Source of the DNA: Alectoria sarmentosa
Lineage: Eukaryota > Ascomycota > Lecanoromycetes > Lecanorales > Parmeliaceae
DNA length: 64,000 bases
Assembly (NCBI GenBank): GCA_009733775.1
Contig: WOGZ01000057.1
Location: forward strand, 1 to 64,000
Reading direction: 5' to 3'
Made by a program: the position numbers and the translations under genes. Numbering within the stretch: the stretch's first letter is position 1; every line of letters begins with the position of its first letter. The notes beneath the pieces were generated by a model. The model had not been told where the DNA came from, did no database searches, and was given only the letters and a program-made list of their open reading frames with translations. This document shows positions 11,430 through 23,403 of the stretch, piece by piece.

Positions 11430-12053
11430 CTGATCAATCCCTGTTGACGCAATTTTTTTTTGGATTATTCTGATTTCTACCGCTGGCCTGCTCCAGAACA
11501 AAGGTGCTGTGAACTGGGGCCTTCACAGTAGCAGTCTTGAGCCGCAACTTGCGTAATGATATTTCATACGCATTTCAGGTTTCCGAACTCAATCACCCCC
11601 AAAGATGTTTGACCAAATTCTACCTTGGTCAGGAGATGAGATGCTGACCAGGAAAGTGCGGCCGTTGTTGGAGTGAGGCTGAATTAGGCAGCAGATTTCT
11701 AGAGCTGCAGGCCCTTTCTATGCTCATGATGAAGGCCAGAAGAAAGAATCATCTCAGGTGCGTATAGCTTAGCCCTATCTTTTTCGATCAGGGACAAGGT
11801 GATTTCACTAGCTGGCCGACGACGACCATCAAAAGGGCTCATAAGAATTCAAAAAGCAGCATGATAACAGGGTGGAAAAGCATTCATAAAGGGATCAGGA
11901 CAGGTCTGAAACGGCTACTGATGATCCACATTTAGCGCTTAGTCCACGCAGGTCATAGTAGAGCGCCGCTTTACGCTCGCGCCAGCCTGGCAAAATGAGA
12001 AAAATTACACTACAGAGCTAGTTAAAATAAAGTACAAATTTAATACGACATCA
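11430..12053. other. Non-coding stretch
   Basis: AT-rich sequence between the pseudogene start and the tRNA-like gene. I see no coding frame, repeat or RNA in it. Confidence 0.5.
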
Positions 12054-12184
12054 GCGACTTTAGCTCAGGTGGGTCGTCTGTCCCCCGTGACTGTGAAGCC
12101 TCGTTGATGTTTGATATCTACCTTAGTTGGGAGAGCATTAGACTGAAAATCTCAAGGTCACCCGTTTGATCCGGGTAAGTCGCA
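12054..12184 (+). tRNA. tRNA-Phe(GAA)-like gene interrupted by 58 nt in the D-loop
   Basis: The flanks form a tRNA-Phe: acceptor strand GCGACTT (12054-12060) pairs perfectly with AAGTCGC (12177-12183); D-stem GCTC (12063-12066) pairs with GAGC (12133-12136). The anticodon arm is TTAGA / CTGAAAA / TCTCA with anticodon GAA, and the T-arm is ACCCG / TTTGATC / CGGGT. Between GCTCAG and TTGGGAGAGC lie 58 extra nt (12069-12126) beginning GTGGGT and ending ACCTTAG. This is not the canonical 37/38 intron position. The anticodon stem has one mispair, and the T-loop reads TTTGATC where TTCGATC is usual, so the B box is altered. It may be a pseudogene, or carry an unusual intron. Confidence 0.7.
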
Positions 12185-15100
12185 AGCAGTCAATTTTTTC
12201 CCCTCTGTAATTGAAGTCAGCCATGTTTTCATGTAAAAACATTGGTTATAAAATCGCATACATTACAGGGAACCTCAAAAGTTCCAAGTCCCGCTGAGGC
12301 AAGTTTGCCGGTCCCACTGTGGAACTGGGAAATTTAATTTTTTAACCCGCAAAACTCTCCCTATTGCATGATTTATGACCGATTCTCTTGGCATAAGTAG
12401 GGCTTTTGGATTCATGAAACCAATTGTCCGTTCATTCCGTTCCTACTTTCAATTTTTCCATCTGCTTGTCACGATTGTTTGCACTTGGTGCGTCCTATTA
12501 CAGTGAACTGGATTTTTGTCCAAAGACAGCGATGAGAACCCAGAAGTGCAGCCATTCTCGAACACCGCTGAATGAAACACCGCAGAGCTATTTTGTGATA
12601 CTGCCATCTTTATCGCATCTAAGCTATTCGTGTTATTCTTCCCCTCGGCCTTTGACGTTGATTGGTCGTTGGCCGCATAGTAAGTGAAGTAAGGAAAGTC
12701 ACGACTAACAAAATATGATAACGGGAGAGCTTAAGTATCCTTGAAACTTGCCATAGATCGTCTTGCCTGGCCTTAACGATAGCGCTGGTCGACTGGCAGA
12801 GACGAAAATCCGAACATCACCGTTCCTTGAAATGTGTACGGTTTCGCAATGCCAGTATTCGCGAACTGAGTTTCTGTGCCGCGATCCGTTGAGCTGTCGG
12901 TTGAGATTGGCACGTCTTGCCAATTGTTCTGGCCCGGAGTTGGTGACTTGGATACGGCTGCGTATGTCGTGACGAATGGTTTTCACGATAGATTACCCAC
13001 TTTTGAGGACCTCAGCTAGGTCTTTCCTCAAGAGTTCACGTGTCCAGGTCAAAAATCCTTGCATATATTCCTGCTTCTCTAGTCTTCGATTCATATCTTT
13101 TTCCTTTTGCACGTATCGCCATAGCTCTTTCAAAGGAGCTGACCCAGAAAGACCCCTTCATTGCTCGCGCTGGATCGTCGTGAATATTGAAGGCTAGCAT
13201 TTCTTGCCTGTGAGTCATAGGAAGGAATTCAAAGTGGCGTCTTGGCAAACTTATCTTTGTATAGATGAGTTCGGACGGAAAAAGCTGGCTGACGGATGAT
13301 CCATGTATGCGGTGATACGTCGCAGACTATCTGACCTGAAGACAAGGTCGAATTCGATGATTAGGTTTGGTGTGAGGCTAAGCTCCATTTTTTAGGCCCG
13401 TTCAATAGAGTTTTGCGGTATTGCTCCTTCAGGCAAGATCCAGCAATTATAAGTAATCGAAGAGGCAGAACTTCTCACAAATCGCAAGACAACGCGTTAT
13501 GAAGGTCCTGTACAGTCTAAGTCTATTGCGTAGCTGGGCAGGGGGTCCTTCTACGGGCAGAAGTCTCCCCTCGCCAATGCCAATCAAAGCCGAACATGAA
13601 CTCTTTTGTTAAGACTTTTCAGCTAACGTCTGGATGCTACAACTCTCGATGTCCCAGAGCTCGCCTATTTCACCCTCTTGCGACTGGCAGTGCATGACAA
13701 AACCCAACTGGGCGATTTCAGGTCCGGAAGGAGCCGCCAACCTGTCTGAAGGCTCTCCAGATTCCAGGATCTCGGCAGCGTAGAATGTCCGAAATTGCTC
13801 AAGAACTTGTCTGTGGAGCTCTTCAAGATTGTAGGTCTCCGGAGGTGTGTAGAGGAAGTCCTGTAACCTTTCGAATTCGGTTGTATGCAAGGATTGCTTA
13901 GCCTTTTTTGCGAAGAGATGAGCTTCCCTTTGTTTTTCGCCTATGAATCTAATTATTTAGTTGCGCAAGGTCACTAGCTGCCTGCGTCTCAACAACTTCT
14001 TGGTCATTCTCGCCGAGAATGGCTCTCAGCGTAGCTGCAGCATGATCAGCACCCTTTTCTGTTTGGTGACTCTCCGTTCCGTCGTCGTCTATTCTTGAAG
14101 ATCGATACCTTAGCAGCGCCTGATAGCAATATTTGATTGTGCAAGATCTTTGTTGGCATGACTCTTCAACTTTCAGCTGTGAACCTTGAGGTGAGGTAGT
14201 GTTGCCCGAAAAAAAATTGTTGTCTTCCGATGCCTGATGCCCCGTGCGGGGGCGCCCTCTCGCCTGAAAAGGCCTTAATCTCATACCCAACTGCGTCATG
14301 GCCGACCGCCATATCTAAGAGCAGGGCTTGTGCATCAGTCGCCATAGAGATTCTGGAAGCGATGGGATGCGTAGCAAAGCTTAAAATGGAGCGCTAAGAT
14401 GCGTTGTAGGACAGTGAGGAGATGTGTGTGGCTAACGCATCGATGTCTTCAATCGTCGAGCGTTGAAAACTTTCAGCGATGAGAACTCCAGAAGGATCGA
14501 GCCGTCAGGAAGTCCTATCGTTCAGCGCAGTTGTGGAAAATTCGCTGTAGAAGGGGGAAAGCAAGATGCAGGAAAGAGATTGTTTCATGTTCTGGCAGTC
14601 AAATAATCGTTAGATACAGATGGACCTTCGTCTTCACAGGGAAGATTAGCTGATTTCTGCATTTAGGGCCTTTCTGCACCTACATAAGCATTTTCACTAC
14701 ACGTGATGAATCTGTGCACCAAAGTATCATCCTCTCCTACCCGATAAAGACTCTGGTAAATGCGTGAGAGTGAGGAGTCAGCATATACGCGTAGGGATGC
14801 TGTAGCACACTGACTCGATCTCACACCTATCTTGCTTACCTGGCGTTTACGGTGTTAGATCAGTAGTCAAAGATCCTGTCGACATTCTTTTTTATCGTAA
14901 ATCATTAATCTAGAGATAGTATTGAGATAATTTAGAAAGAATACATCGAAACTCTATACCGATCTGAATATATCGTAGAGTCGATGGATATCGCGGAATA
15001 AGAGACCATTGTAGGATCTAAGAACATGGTGGGGTAGAAGACTGTGGTAGAGGAGTATCGTAGGGTAAATATCTATCGCAGGGTCGAAGAGTACCTCACA

Positions 15101-15544
15101 GTACTGGTGACACTTCAGACCTCAGGGTAAAGCTCAGCTAGATGACTCGCTAAAGCGGCCACGACCATTCAGTGGGGGTACTCGTACATTTCTCACGGCT
15201 TTTGTTGCCAAGCCTTGCCGTCACTCGTTCAGTTATTCATTTATTCATTGGAAGCCTTGTAGGTCTACTCGTACATGGTCAGCGGAACCTTCGGATGCAC
15301 CTCGCGGATTGTAATCCCTTTGCATCAGAGTTCAGTACATTGCGTCTCGTCGTGTCAATGGCGTACGAAGCCCCCTCCGCCGGGCATGTCCTCCTCCGCC
15401 ATTGGCTCTAGGCCGCCATTCCACCATTTGAGGGCTACCGCTTATTTTTATCTTCATATATCCATGCATCTCACAAACAAGCTGTCTCTAAGGTCTCCTC
15501 GATACTCGTAAACGTTTTCAAGAAGCTAGCTGATCACCGCGGCC
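12185..15544. other. 3.3-kb region with no confirmed gene
   Basis: Four minus-strand frames lie in a row: 12705-12986, 13036-13248, 13609-13890 and 13949-14299. The pair at 13609-14299 has protein-like composition (RLQDFLYTPPETYNLEELHRQ; ATLRAILGENDQEVVETQ) and could be exons of one unknown or decaying gene, but the only intron joining them would be about 34 nt, too short to trust. 14400-15544 holds AT-rich sequence with a weak tandem repeat at about 14955-15105 and the promoter of the following GGPP synthase. Confidence 0.4.
14955..15105 (+). repeat. Degenerate short tandem repeat (TATCGTAGGGT-like)
   Basis: Variants such as TATCGTAGAGTCGA, TATCGCGGAATA, ATTGTAGGATC, ATCGTAGGGTAAA and TATCGCAGGGTCGA recur every 13-26 bp. 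The units are too diverged for an exact copy number. Confidence 0.45.
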
Positions 15545-16703
15545 ATGGTCTCCGACACTTTCAAATCCCCCAACTCCATACCTCCCCGCAGAAGCTCCTC
15601 AGGTCTTGGAAACGGTCATGTCAACCCTACCCAACCAATTTTAAAGCCGGTTGCAGAAGGCAGCTGGATGTCTCACGCCAAAAAGCCATCGACATCATCA
15701 TCCTTCTCTCCGTCGGACCCCAACGGCTTGGCCCAGAATATCGCCAAGCACGTCAATGGCACCACTTGGTCACAGGAAAAGGAAAGGATTGTGATGGGAC
15801 CATACGAGTATCTCCTCAATGCTCCCGGGAAAGATATAAGAAAGCAACTGATTGAGGCATTCAATGCATGGCTGAAGGTTCCGCCGGAGAGTCTTGCGAT
15901 TATTACAAATGTGGTGGGCATGCTACATACGGCGTCACTGCTCATCGATGATGTCGAAGACTCCTCCATTCTACGGCGCGGTCTGCCAGTCGCCCACAGC
16001 ATCTTCGGAACCGCCCAGACGATCAATTCCGCAAATTACGTTTACTTCGCCGCTCTTCAGGAGCTGCTCAAGCTCGAAAATCCCAAGGTCATCAAAATAT
16101 ATTCGGAGGAATTATGCAATCTACATCGAGGACAAGGGATGGATCTCTCCTGGCGGGACACCCTGACATGCCCCAGTGAAGATGACTACCTAGAGATGGT
16201 AGGGAACAAGACTGGCGGTCTCTTCAGACTGGCAGTGCAGCTGATGCAGGCGGAAAGCAGCAACGAAAAGTGGACCTCCCTCCCCACTCATTGAGCGTTC
16301 TCTGGCTTACGAGGCGTATAGGCACTTCGTACCTCTGGTCAACACGATAGGTCTCCTCTTCCAAATCCGAGACGACTACATGAACCTTTCCAGCTCCGAA
16401 TACGCCGAGAACAAAGGTCTCTGCGAGGATCTCACCGAAGGGAAATTCTCCTTCCCAATCATCCACAGCATACGCTCCAACCCGCAGAACCGGCAGTTGA
16501 TCAACATATTGAAGCAGAAAACCACAGACGATGAAGTCAAGAAATATGCCGTCAAATACATGGAGAGCACAGGGAGTTTCGAGTATTGCAAGGTCGTACT
16601 GAGAGATCTGAAGGACAAGGCTATGGTGATGATTGAAGATATTGATGAAGGTATGGGCCAGGGCGCCGGTGTGAGGAATTTTTTGAACAAGATGGCAGTT
16701 TAA
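15545..16703 (+). CDS. ggs1: Geranylgeranyl pyrophosphate synthase
   Basis: Trans-isoprenyl diphosphate synthase that condenses FPP with IPP to GGPP, the precursor for protein geranylgeranylation and for carotenoids or diterpenes. Exons 15545-16269 and 16322-16703 give 368 aa; the 52-nt intron (16270-16321) restores the frame so that MQAESSNEK continues as [14 protein letters not shown]. The first Asp-rich motif is DDVED within [15 protein letters not shown] (FARM) and the second is the DD of [10 protein letters not shown] (SARM). The conserved [12 protein letters not shown] and [15 protein letters not shown] segments lie between them. The N-terminal ~80 residues are Ser/Pro-rich and variable, as in fungal homologues. 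The core resembles the housekeeping AL-3/Ggs1 type, and no terpene-cluster genes flank it. One of the more secure calls here. Confidence 0.95.
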
Positions 16704-19700
16704 TGGTTTTTTTCCCCGATAAATAATAATTTAATTATTAATCTACCATCATCACTTTTGTTGATCTTCTCACTACACTCATCTATTGGGCCACGACTTG
16801 CAAAACAATCTCACAAGCTGTAGCTCGTGTCATCACGAATAGGCAAATTTTCCCTCTGGCTCGGATGTGCTCTCCCCATCACGGTTATTGCAAACGCGGA
16901 AACAAACTCGTAGTTTCCACTTCCCTCTTGAATAGCTGAACTGAGAAAGCGAAAGTGCTGTTCTTGATACACATCACGTCCGAGATATAATCATCCGCTA
17001 AGTATTGATATGTTTTTGTGCCATTCGCGGCAGCGTTTGCGCCAAATTCAGGGCTGCCAGAGCGACTGATGTCCCAATTCCGTAAGATTGGCCTATGTAT
17101 GTCCATGGCGAGTTGTCAAATTTCGCGTGCAAACGGAGGGAGCTGTCTAAGGTAGTCGCCGAGCTTGCGGAAAGAAGAAATCGGGGTTGAAGAGCTGGGA
17201 CGGAGCAAGATGGAATGAAGCCTCTTTGGTCTTGGAGTGTTGATCAGATTATGCAGACGCATCTAGGTTCACGAGTTTCGAATCCGGAGTTCCAGAGATT
17301 AGGAGAGCCCGCAGTGGGACAAGGAATGTCAATGGTCCCATACAATAGACCTGTAGAGACGATGACGGGCCTTAAAGCACCTGTCCATATCAGGGGAGGT
17401 TTACCGCATAACCACTGTGTAATTACAAGCCAGCATGCACCTTAATAATACGTATTGATTGTTCCACATTGTCTTCAAAATCGTTGCAAAACCTATCTAT
17501 TCTGAGAAGCCGAGACAGGGCAAGGCGACGCTGAGCAGGATCTCGGCAAAGACGCCATCGGTCGAAGATGTCCAGCGATAGGTAGCACATTGTGATTGTC
17601 GATATCAGATGCAGCCTCATCTCCTTCTCGGACAAAGTGGCCAGCCGTCTGGTCATGGTTCTGGCCAATGCACACTCTGATTAATCGATGCCTTCGGCGG
17701 ATTCATGGATCCACCAGTACTAATATAATTCAGCCACTCAATTCACGAACAACCTAATTAATCAAATTAGTCTCTTGCTGCTGTAAATTTTCGATTATTC
17801 ATACTGCCAAAAATTTGCCGTGGGTATGACCTCAAAGTATATTCTCAGGGTATTATTCAAAAAAAAACCCCCCATGTTCGTCCCTCACCACGCGATATCA
17901 AGAGCGAGACAAACCGTCAACAACGGCGCGACTACTCGTACGAGCATGAAAAGGCAAAAACTTGTGAACATCCACCACTATTCCTCCGTATTCCTTCTTC
18001 TTTGATTCGTTGCAAAAGTGGCACTGCTGACATTACTATTTGCAGCCTTACTGAAAGCTTGAAAAGCCTCGAGCCAGCAATTTCTTATCCCTACCTTCAA
18101 ACCGTCCAAATGATACTTGACTCTGTAACATGTGGCATTCGTAGCGTCTCTGGCCGGATTGTTGAAGCTCTCGCGCGCGTTTATATAGTCTGCGAATATA
18201 CACACCCAGATGTCGAGCAAGCCGTTGCCGTCGCCTATTGGCATATCATAGCCGTAGAAGAGCCCGAATGCGACGTCGTCTTCAACGGTACCGAAGGGCG
18301 AGGTCATGCCAGTGCTGTTGCTGGTTGGGGTGAAGGTGGAGGAAACATTGGTGCTGGTGGTTGGTGTGCAGCAAGTGTTTGATGACTGGTCCAAAGGTCC
18401 GGCAACGCAGTCAGTCTTCGTCTTTTTCATGACGCTGGAGAAGGATGCTTTACTCTGCATAAAAGTAAAACAGTGTAGCAATCAAAGACGCTTCAAGATG
18501 GACTAGACGCTCGAGGTATGCTCAATTGTCATATCTGCTTGCTGCGTGATCGAAAAGAAGAGTCCATTCGAACGTCAACCTAGGACATTGTCTGTCAAAG
18601 GGCTCACAAAGACGGACCCTTAAAGTTTTGAGCTCCTCTTGGGCTTGCTTTTGCACCAGAGTCTGCTGAAACGGAGGAAATGGTGGGAGTTTTGACATAA
18701 TGAATCTGGGGGGCCGGTCCGCCAAAATATCTCCGGCGAACTGGGAAGCACAAATTGGGCGGAGATAATGTGGTGATTTTCACAGATTTGGTCTGCCCTG
18801 ATCCCCTTTGCCATCAGGATCAATCTTCACAACTGGTTTCTTAAACTGCCATAGATATCGTTGTGGAAGCACTCTACCATGTCCCGAATCCTATTGATGT
18901 GATCAGGAAGACGATACCTGGGGTACAGAGTCACTCAGATGAACGTCTACCACATGCGAAAGTAACTCCATCCCGCGGCTTTGAGAAGTTCAAGCTTCAA
19001 TTCAGGCCTCCACGAATCCAGGGCCGATCTAGGGCCCCATGGATATTAAAGTCTCCGGCTGAGACCGCGTCCGCTATCTGAATTACATTATCTTGTAGCA
19101 CCGGGTCACAGGTGGTCGATACCGGGCCACTGATATCAGGGGGGGGCCTCTATCTCCTAGAAGCCAATCTGGATCCTTAGAGAGGGCTAAATGAACCGTC
19201 TGATCGCAACATTGCGAGTAAATAGACATCTTACCTACATAGCAGTTGGATACGACTACTATCCGGGGTGAATGATATCTGAACGGTCATGCTCGAAGAC
19301 ATGGAGACCGTCAAGAAAATTCGTACAGACAAGAAGATGAAATGAGTCCCCTGTAGATAATGCTCAGCCGCCACATCCGCGTATGGCAGCAGCATGATAA
19401 GTGGGGTCAGCCTTATCGGCGGTACAAGAAACCTTGACCGCAGCCAAGCTGACAAGCATATAGGGTCAGAGCAGGCGAAAGAGTCGAAACTCCTCCGGAA
19501 GACGCAACATCGAGAAGCTTTTTGAGTCGATGAGAAGAATGAATATCGTCGGTACGAGTACGAATTCCATTGCACAAAAACCCGCCCTTCGGCGCCTCGG
19601 CGGCCAACGATCCCGCACATACCTCGGATCGCGGATATATGCCCACAAGGAGCTACTGTGCATTGGAAGGATCACTTGCGCCATTATTGTTCCGTCTCAC

Positions 19701-19842
19701 TACATAAGCAGCTCCTCGCTTGATGCAACCCAGGCTTTTACTGCAAGCACGTACTAGATCCTGCGTATACCCTACCACCACCGGCATATTCAGAACAACC
19801 CTTCCTTCGTCTATATACAGAGTCCGTACCAGGACCTCCACC
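16704..19842. other. 3.1-kb region without a confirmed gene
   Basis: The longest frame is 17978-18481 on the minus strand (167 codons, Cys/Thr/Ser-rich N-terminus, VEDDVAFGLFYGYDMPIGDGNGLLD in the middle). It has no signal peptide or domain I recognise and an equally open antisense frame. A minus-strand frame at 17423-17668 (LSEKEMRLHLISTITMCYL...) is similarly unassigned. The last ~120 bp belong to the 5' region, or an N-terminal extension, of the peroxidase gene. Confidence 0.4.
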
Positions 19843-20526
19843 ATGGCATCAGCTACCAGTTTTTACGACTTCAAGCCTCTTGATAGTACGTCACATACGT
19901 CCTCCACCCTGCTCACTCCTTCCTCTTCCCCTTCCTATTCCCAACAAATCTCCTCGACGTTGCACCCCGCCATGCTGACACCCCTCCTCCCTCACAGAGA
20001 AAGGCCAACCCTACCCCCTCTCCGACCTCAAAAACAAAGTCGTCCTGGTCGTCAACACCGCCTCCAAATGCGGCTTCACGCCGCAATTCGAAGGGCTCGA
20101 GAAACTCTACAAGAAGGTCAAGACCGATCACCCGGACGACTTTGTCATCTTGGGTTTCCCATGCAATCAGTTCATGCAGCAAGAACCCGGAGACAATGAT
20201 ACCATCCAATCCTTCTGCCTGTCCAACTACGGGGTCTCGTTTCCGGTGCTGGGCAAGACGGACGTGAATGGCGACAAGGCGGAGCCGGTGTATGAGTGGA
20301 TGAAGGCGCAGATTCCGGGGTTGCTCGGGTTCAAGAGGATAAAGTGGAACTTTGAGAAGTTCTTGGTGGGCAAGGATGGGGTAGGTTTGCTTTGCTCCTT
20401 CTACATGTGTGAAGTGCTGACGGTGCGTAGCAAGTCAAAGGGCGATGGGCGAGTACTACGAAGCCGGAGAGCTTGGAAGGACCAATAGTGGAGGCGTTGA
20501 AGGAGGGCCGGAAGTCTGAGCTATGA
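19843..20526 (+). CDS. hyr1: Glutathione peroxidase / thiol peroxidase of the Gpx3 (Hyr1) type
   Basis: Reduces hydroperoxides, and in yeast also senses H2O2 for Yap1. Exons 19843-19885, 19998-20380 and 20431-20526 give 173 aa; introns are 112 and 50 nt with GTACGT and GTAGGT donors. The product has the family motifs: VVNTASKCGFTPQF with the peroxidatic Cys, LGFPCNQFMQQEPG with the resolving-type Cys and Gln, and RIKWNFEKFLVGKDG with the catalytic Trp-Asn pair. The C-terminus is VKGRWASTTKPESL. The active-site residue is Cys, not selenocysteine. The frame stays open upstream to an ATG at 19723, adding 40 residues that are Arg-rich and lack Asp or Glu, so a longer mitochondrial form is possible. 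The call is certain; which start is used is not. Confidence 0.95.
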
Positions 20527-20636
20527 GGAGTTGGCAAACGGTTTCATCGGCGGTGGAGGCGCTTTGTTCTCGGTTTCTTGTGTCTGACATGAAGTTCTCA
20601 CGAATATCGGCAATGCTGTAGAGCTTGTATGACCAT

Positions 20637-21764
20637 TCACTTCAAGCCTTCTCGTGACTCCGACTCCTTCATCACGCCTCGTGCTCCAAACCAGTCTTCC
20701 GCAATCCTTTTCTGATGCTCCACAAGGTTATTATATTGCTCCAAGCCGTCTCTCAACCTCGTGTGCTGCCAGTCAAGGTCCTCATCGAGCAAAACATGTG
20801 TGTAAGCAAAGACACTCGCATCGAATAATTCAGGCGTTCCCTTGCCAAAGAAAAACTCGTCGTCTCCTAATAGCTCCGAAAGTGCTTCCAAAGCTTTGTC
20901 ACAGTCTCGGTATATCGCTTCCACGTCGATGATTGGCGACTGCTTCAGAAGTTCAGTCTCGGCGGCGGAGCGTAGTTGATGGGATAGAGCGAGTCGGATG
21001 AGGGTGTGCGAAGTACTAGGGTTGATGTACAGCGGAAGGACGATTGATGAGAAGTTTGGAGGAGAAAGGTAGAGCGAATAGAGCTAAAGCAGATGGATGT
21101 TATTGAGCGAATGTTTGAAGAGCAGAAATGAGACCTACATATGCATTGCGGACCCGGTAGTTGAGGAGGGACATGTACGCTTCGTAGCGCATGTCCAAAG
21201 ACTCGCTGATGGCAGACTTTTGTTTCGTCAAAGCACTAGTCCCTGCATGCTGACTTTTTCCTTTTTCGCGTATCCAGCGTTCGATACGATTCGAAGGGAC
21301 TGGGAGAGCAGCTTCTCCGAGAAGCTTTGAGCTTGACGCCGGTATGAGGAAGGGCAGAGCTCCCGTAGGCGAAGCATGATTGTTTGAAGATATCGTGACG
21401 AAATCAATTCCCTTGAAGATCATATAGGCCTGACAGTTCTCTGTCAGTATAGATACATACCATCACCTAAGCACCGACTTCTCTGCCCACTCACCTGCCA
21501 TTTCAAACAGCCAGGGTTGAAAGACGGCGCGCCAAGCTGGGCACCTGCGTTTGTCGTAAAGATCCAGAGGGTGTGTCTGTCGCGGTTTTGTGGTGACCGC
21601 TGTGGGAGCTCATTGACGGGATATGTCCTCAAGGGGAATTTATCGAAAAGACGCCTTATTGGTTGCGGTGTAGTAAACCACTGTCGTGAAGTCTGCCTAG
21701 CCTGAGTTTTGGGTCGACTGGGGTTTGGACGCTCTTCAGACGTAGCGTCAGCATCTTGTGGCAT
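20637..21764 (-). CDS. Metaxin / Tom37-like outer mitochondrial membrane protein
   Basis: Member of the metaxin family, glutathione-transferase-like proteins of the sorting and assembly machinery that inserts beta-barrel proteins into the outer mitochondrial membrane. Exons 21764-21495, 21429-21139 and 21083-20637 give 335 aa, with introns of 65 and 55 nt that have good GTGAGT and GTAGGT donors. Family segments are FTTNAGAQLGAPSFNPGCLKWQAY near residue 75 (thioredoxin-like fold), NNHASPTGALPFLIPA, and the C-terminal helical GST domain with GDDEFFFGKGTPELFDASVFAYTHVLL, where metaxins have the signature G.PT.LDA..F. The gene ends 110 bp downstream of the convergent peroxidase gene. The N-terminal 30 residues are Pro/Gln-rich. 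I cannot say whether it is the Sam35 or Sam37 orthologue. Confidence 0.88.
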
Positions 21765-23394
21765 TGCTCAAGTCCATATTGATGCATTGTCTGGAATTTC
21801 AAGGTTGTCAATCTATCAAACTCAGCCCTACCATCTTCAGCCTTACGCGCATCGCCGCTATCTCATTCGGTTGACCGCAGCAATAGTCAGCTCAGTTGCC
21901 ACTCAGTCTGTTGGAAATCGTGATGGAAGTTGCAGTGAATCTAAAGCTAAAGGATCTTGAGATCTGTCTTTTCGGTAGTTCTCACTCACAATTTTGGGGA
22001 TCGGAGACAGCCTCATCATCAGCGGCAGTGCATTATCAAGTCTTAGTCAGGCTACTTCTTCCAGTGTGCTTCTTATTACATCCTTGTCCCCAACGAGGAA
22101 GAGGTCGCTCAACAATTTTTGTTTTGTTTGGGCCAAAATACTCGCTCGGGGGTATTTGGTAGGGTTTTGCACACAGCCATGAATTCGGAAATGTGGCTTG
22201 ATGATGCGACTGGACAATCGCAATTGCTCGTAAGGCTGTGTATCCCTCTAATTTAATTCACGGTTTTCCTTCTCCAACGCGCCAATTACTTGTTGCTCGG
22301 ACTTTGTTCTCCCAGACGTTAAGAACACCCCAAGTGTAATTTCGCAGACTAGAAACTCTATATTGAAGTTGTACTGAGTTTCCAAGATATTCTCACCGCT
22401 TACTCAACTCGAAAAGGCAGTTGCCTTCATCTACTCTCTATGACTCAACGGGAGTTGACCGTGACTAGGGAAGTGGGCTCTTAGCGTGTTCAGGAGCGAA
22501 GTTTTGTTCTAGCCAAGGCTCGCAGAACCGTGGTCCTGGGACCGATATTGCACAAAACTCGCCAAATGCTTCCTGAAAGCCTTTCGTTCTGTAAGTCGCA
22601 TGACACCAGGGGATACATGGGCTGATTTTGGCTTCTTAACGCTCCTCAGAGCCGAAAAGTGTGGATTATGTACTGGCTTAGGAGCTCCAAAAGTTGTGGC
22701 CCTCACGAGCGGACTGTCAGGCCCAATCCCGTTCCTGGGCGATTTACAGGTCGACGGCTAAACTTGCTCAATAGGCAAAAGTCCAGATTTCAGGTGGATT
22801 CAAACGGGCACGGCCAACATGGCGGGCATAGAGCTCAATTCTTACGCCGTTTTGCGACGAGAGCTCCTTCGCTGGCCTCTCTCGGTATCCGCCGAAGGGG
22901 TGAAGACCCCGCTGAGTGCTGTCTTTGGTGATGCTGGCGGTGCCACTGGCTGATGCTAGGAAAAAGCATTGGGCAAGGATGAGGGCGATCGTAAAGTCGC
23001 GAGAAGGTGAGGTGACAGCTGGAAAGTTAATTGCCGTCTTGAGCTTTCAGGTGGCGTAAAATCAATAAGGTACCAACGAAAGTGGAGACGAAATGACCGA
23101 GGGACCAATGTAGGAGCTTTGAGCGTGGGGAAGAAGGCTAGGTCCAGGAATAGCTACTACACAAATGTGGGACTGAAGCCAAAAGCTCGAAACGGATGTC
23201 TTCTCCTTGAGATGGCGAAGCGTCGAAGCGTCATTCTACTATATAACGTCCTGAAATCCCATGCTGAATGCTTTCATCTACTATCCAACAGGTTAGGGAA
23301 ACAAAAGGTCCGAAAATTTAGAGAAGAAATCTTCTCGTCTCATGACAGCTCGGTTATTTGCAACTATTCCAAAAACGTACTCAACTATTCATTT
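21765..23394. other. 1.6-kb intergenic region
   Basis: Short plus-strand frames (21896-22182, 22659-22931, 23119-23403) show no family resemblance. The sequence carries the metaxin promoter and leads into the repeat element at 23.4 kb. Confidence 0.5.
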
Positions 23395-23403
23395 AAGATA
23401 TAA

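Noticed and set aside
16270..16321. Apparent frameshift in GGPP synthase
   Set aside because: A 52-nt GT...AG intron restores the conserved sequence, so the gene is intact.
17978..18481. Candidate secreted Cys-containing effector
   Set aside because: No signal peptide, an equally open antisense frame, and no recognised domain; noted only as part of the gap.
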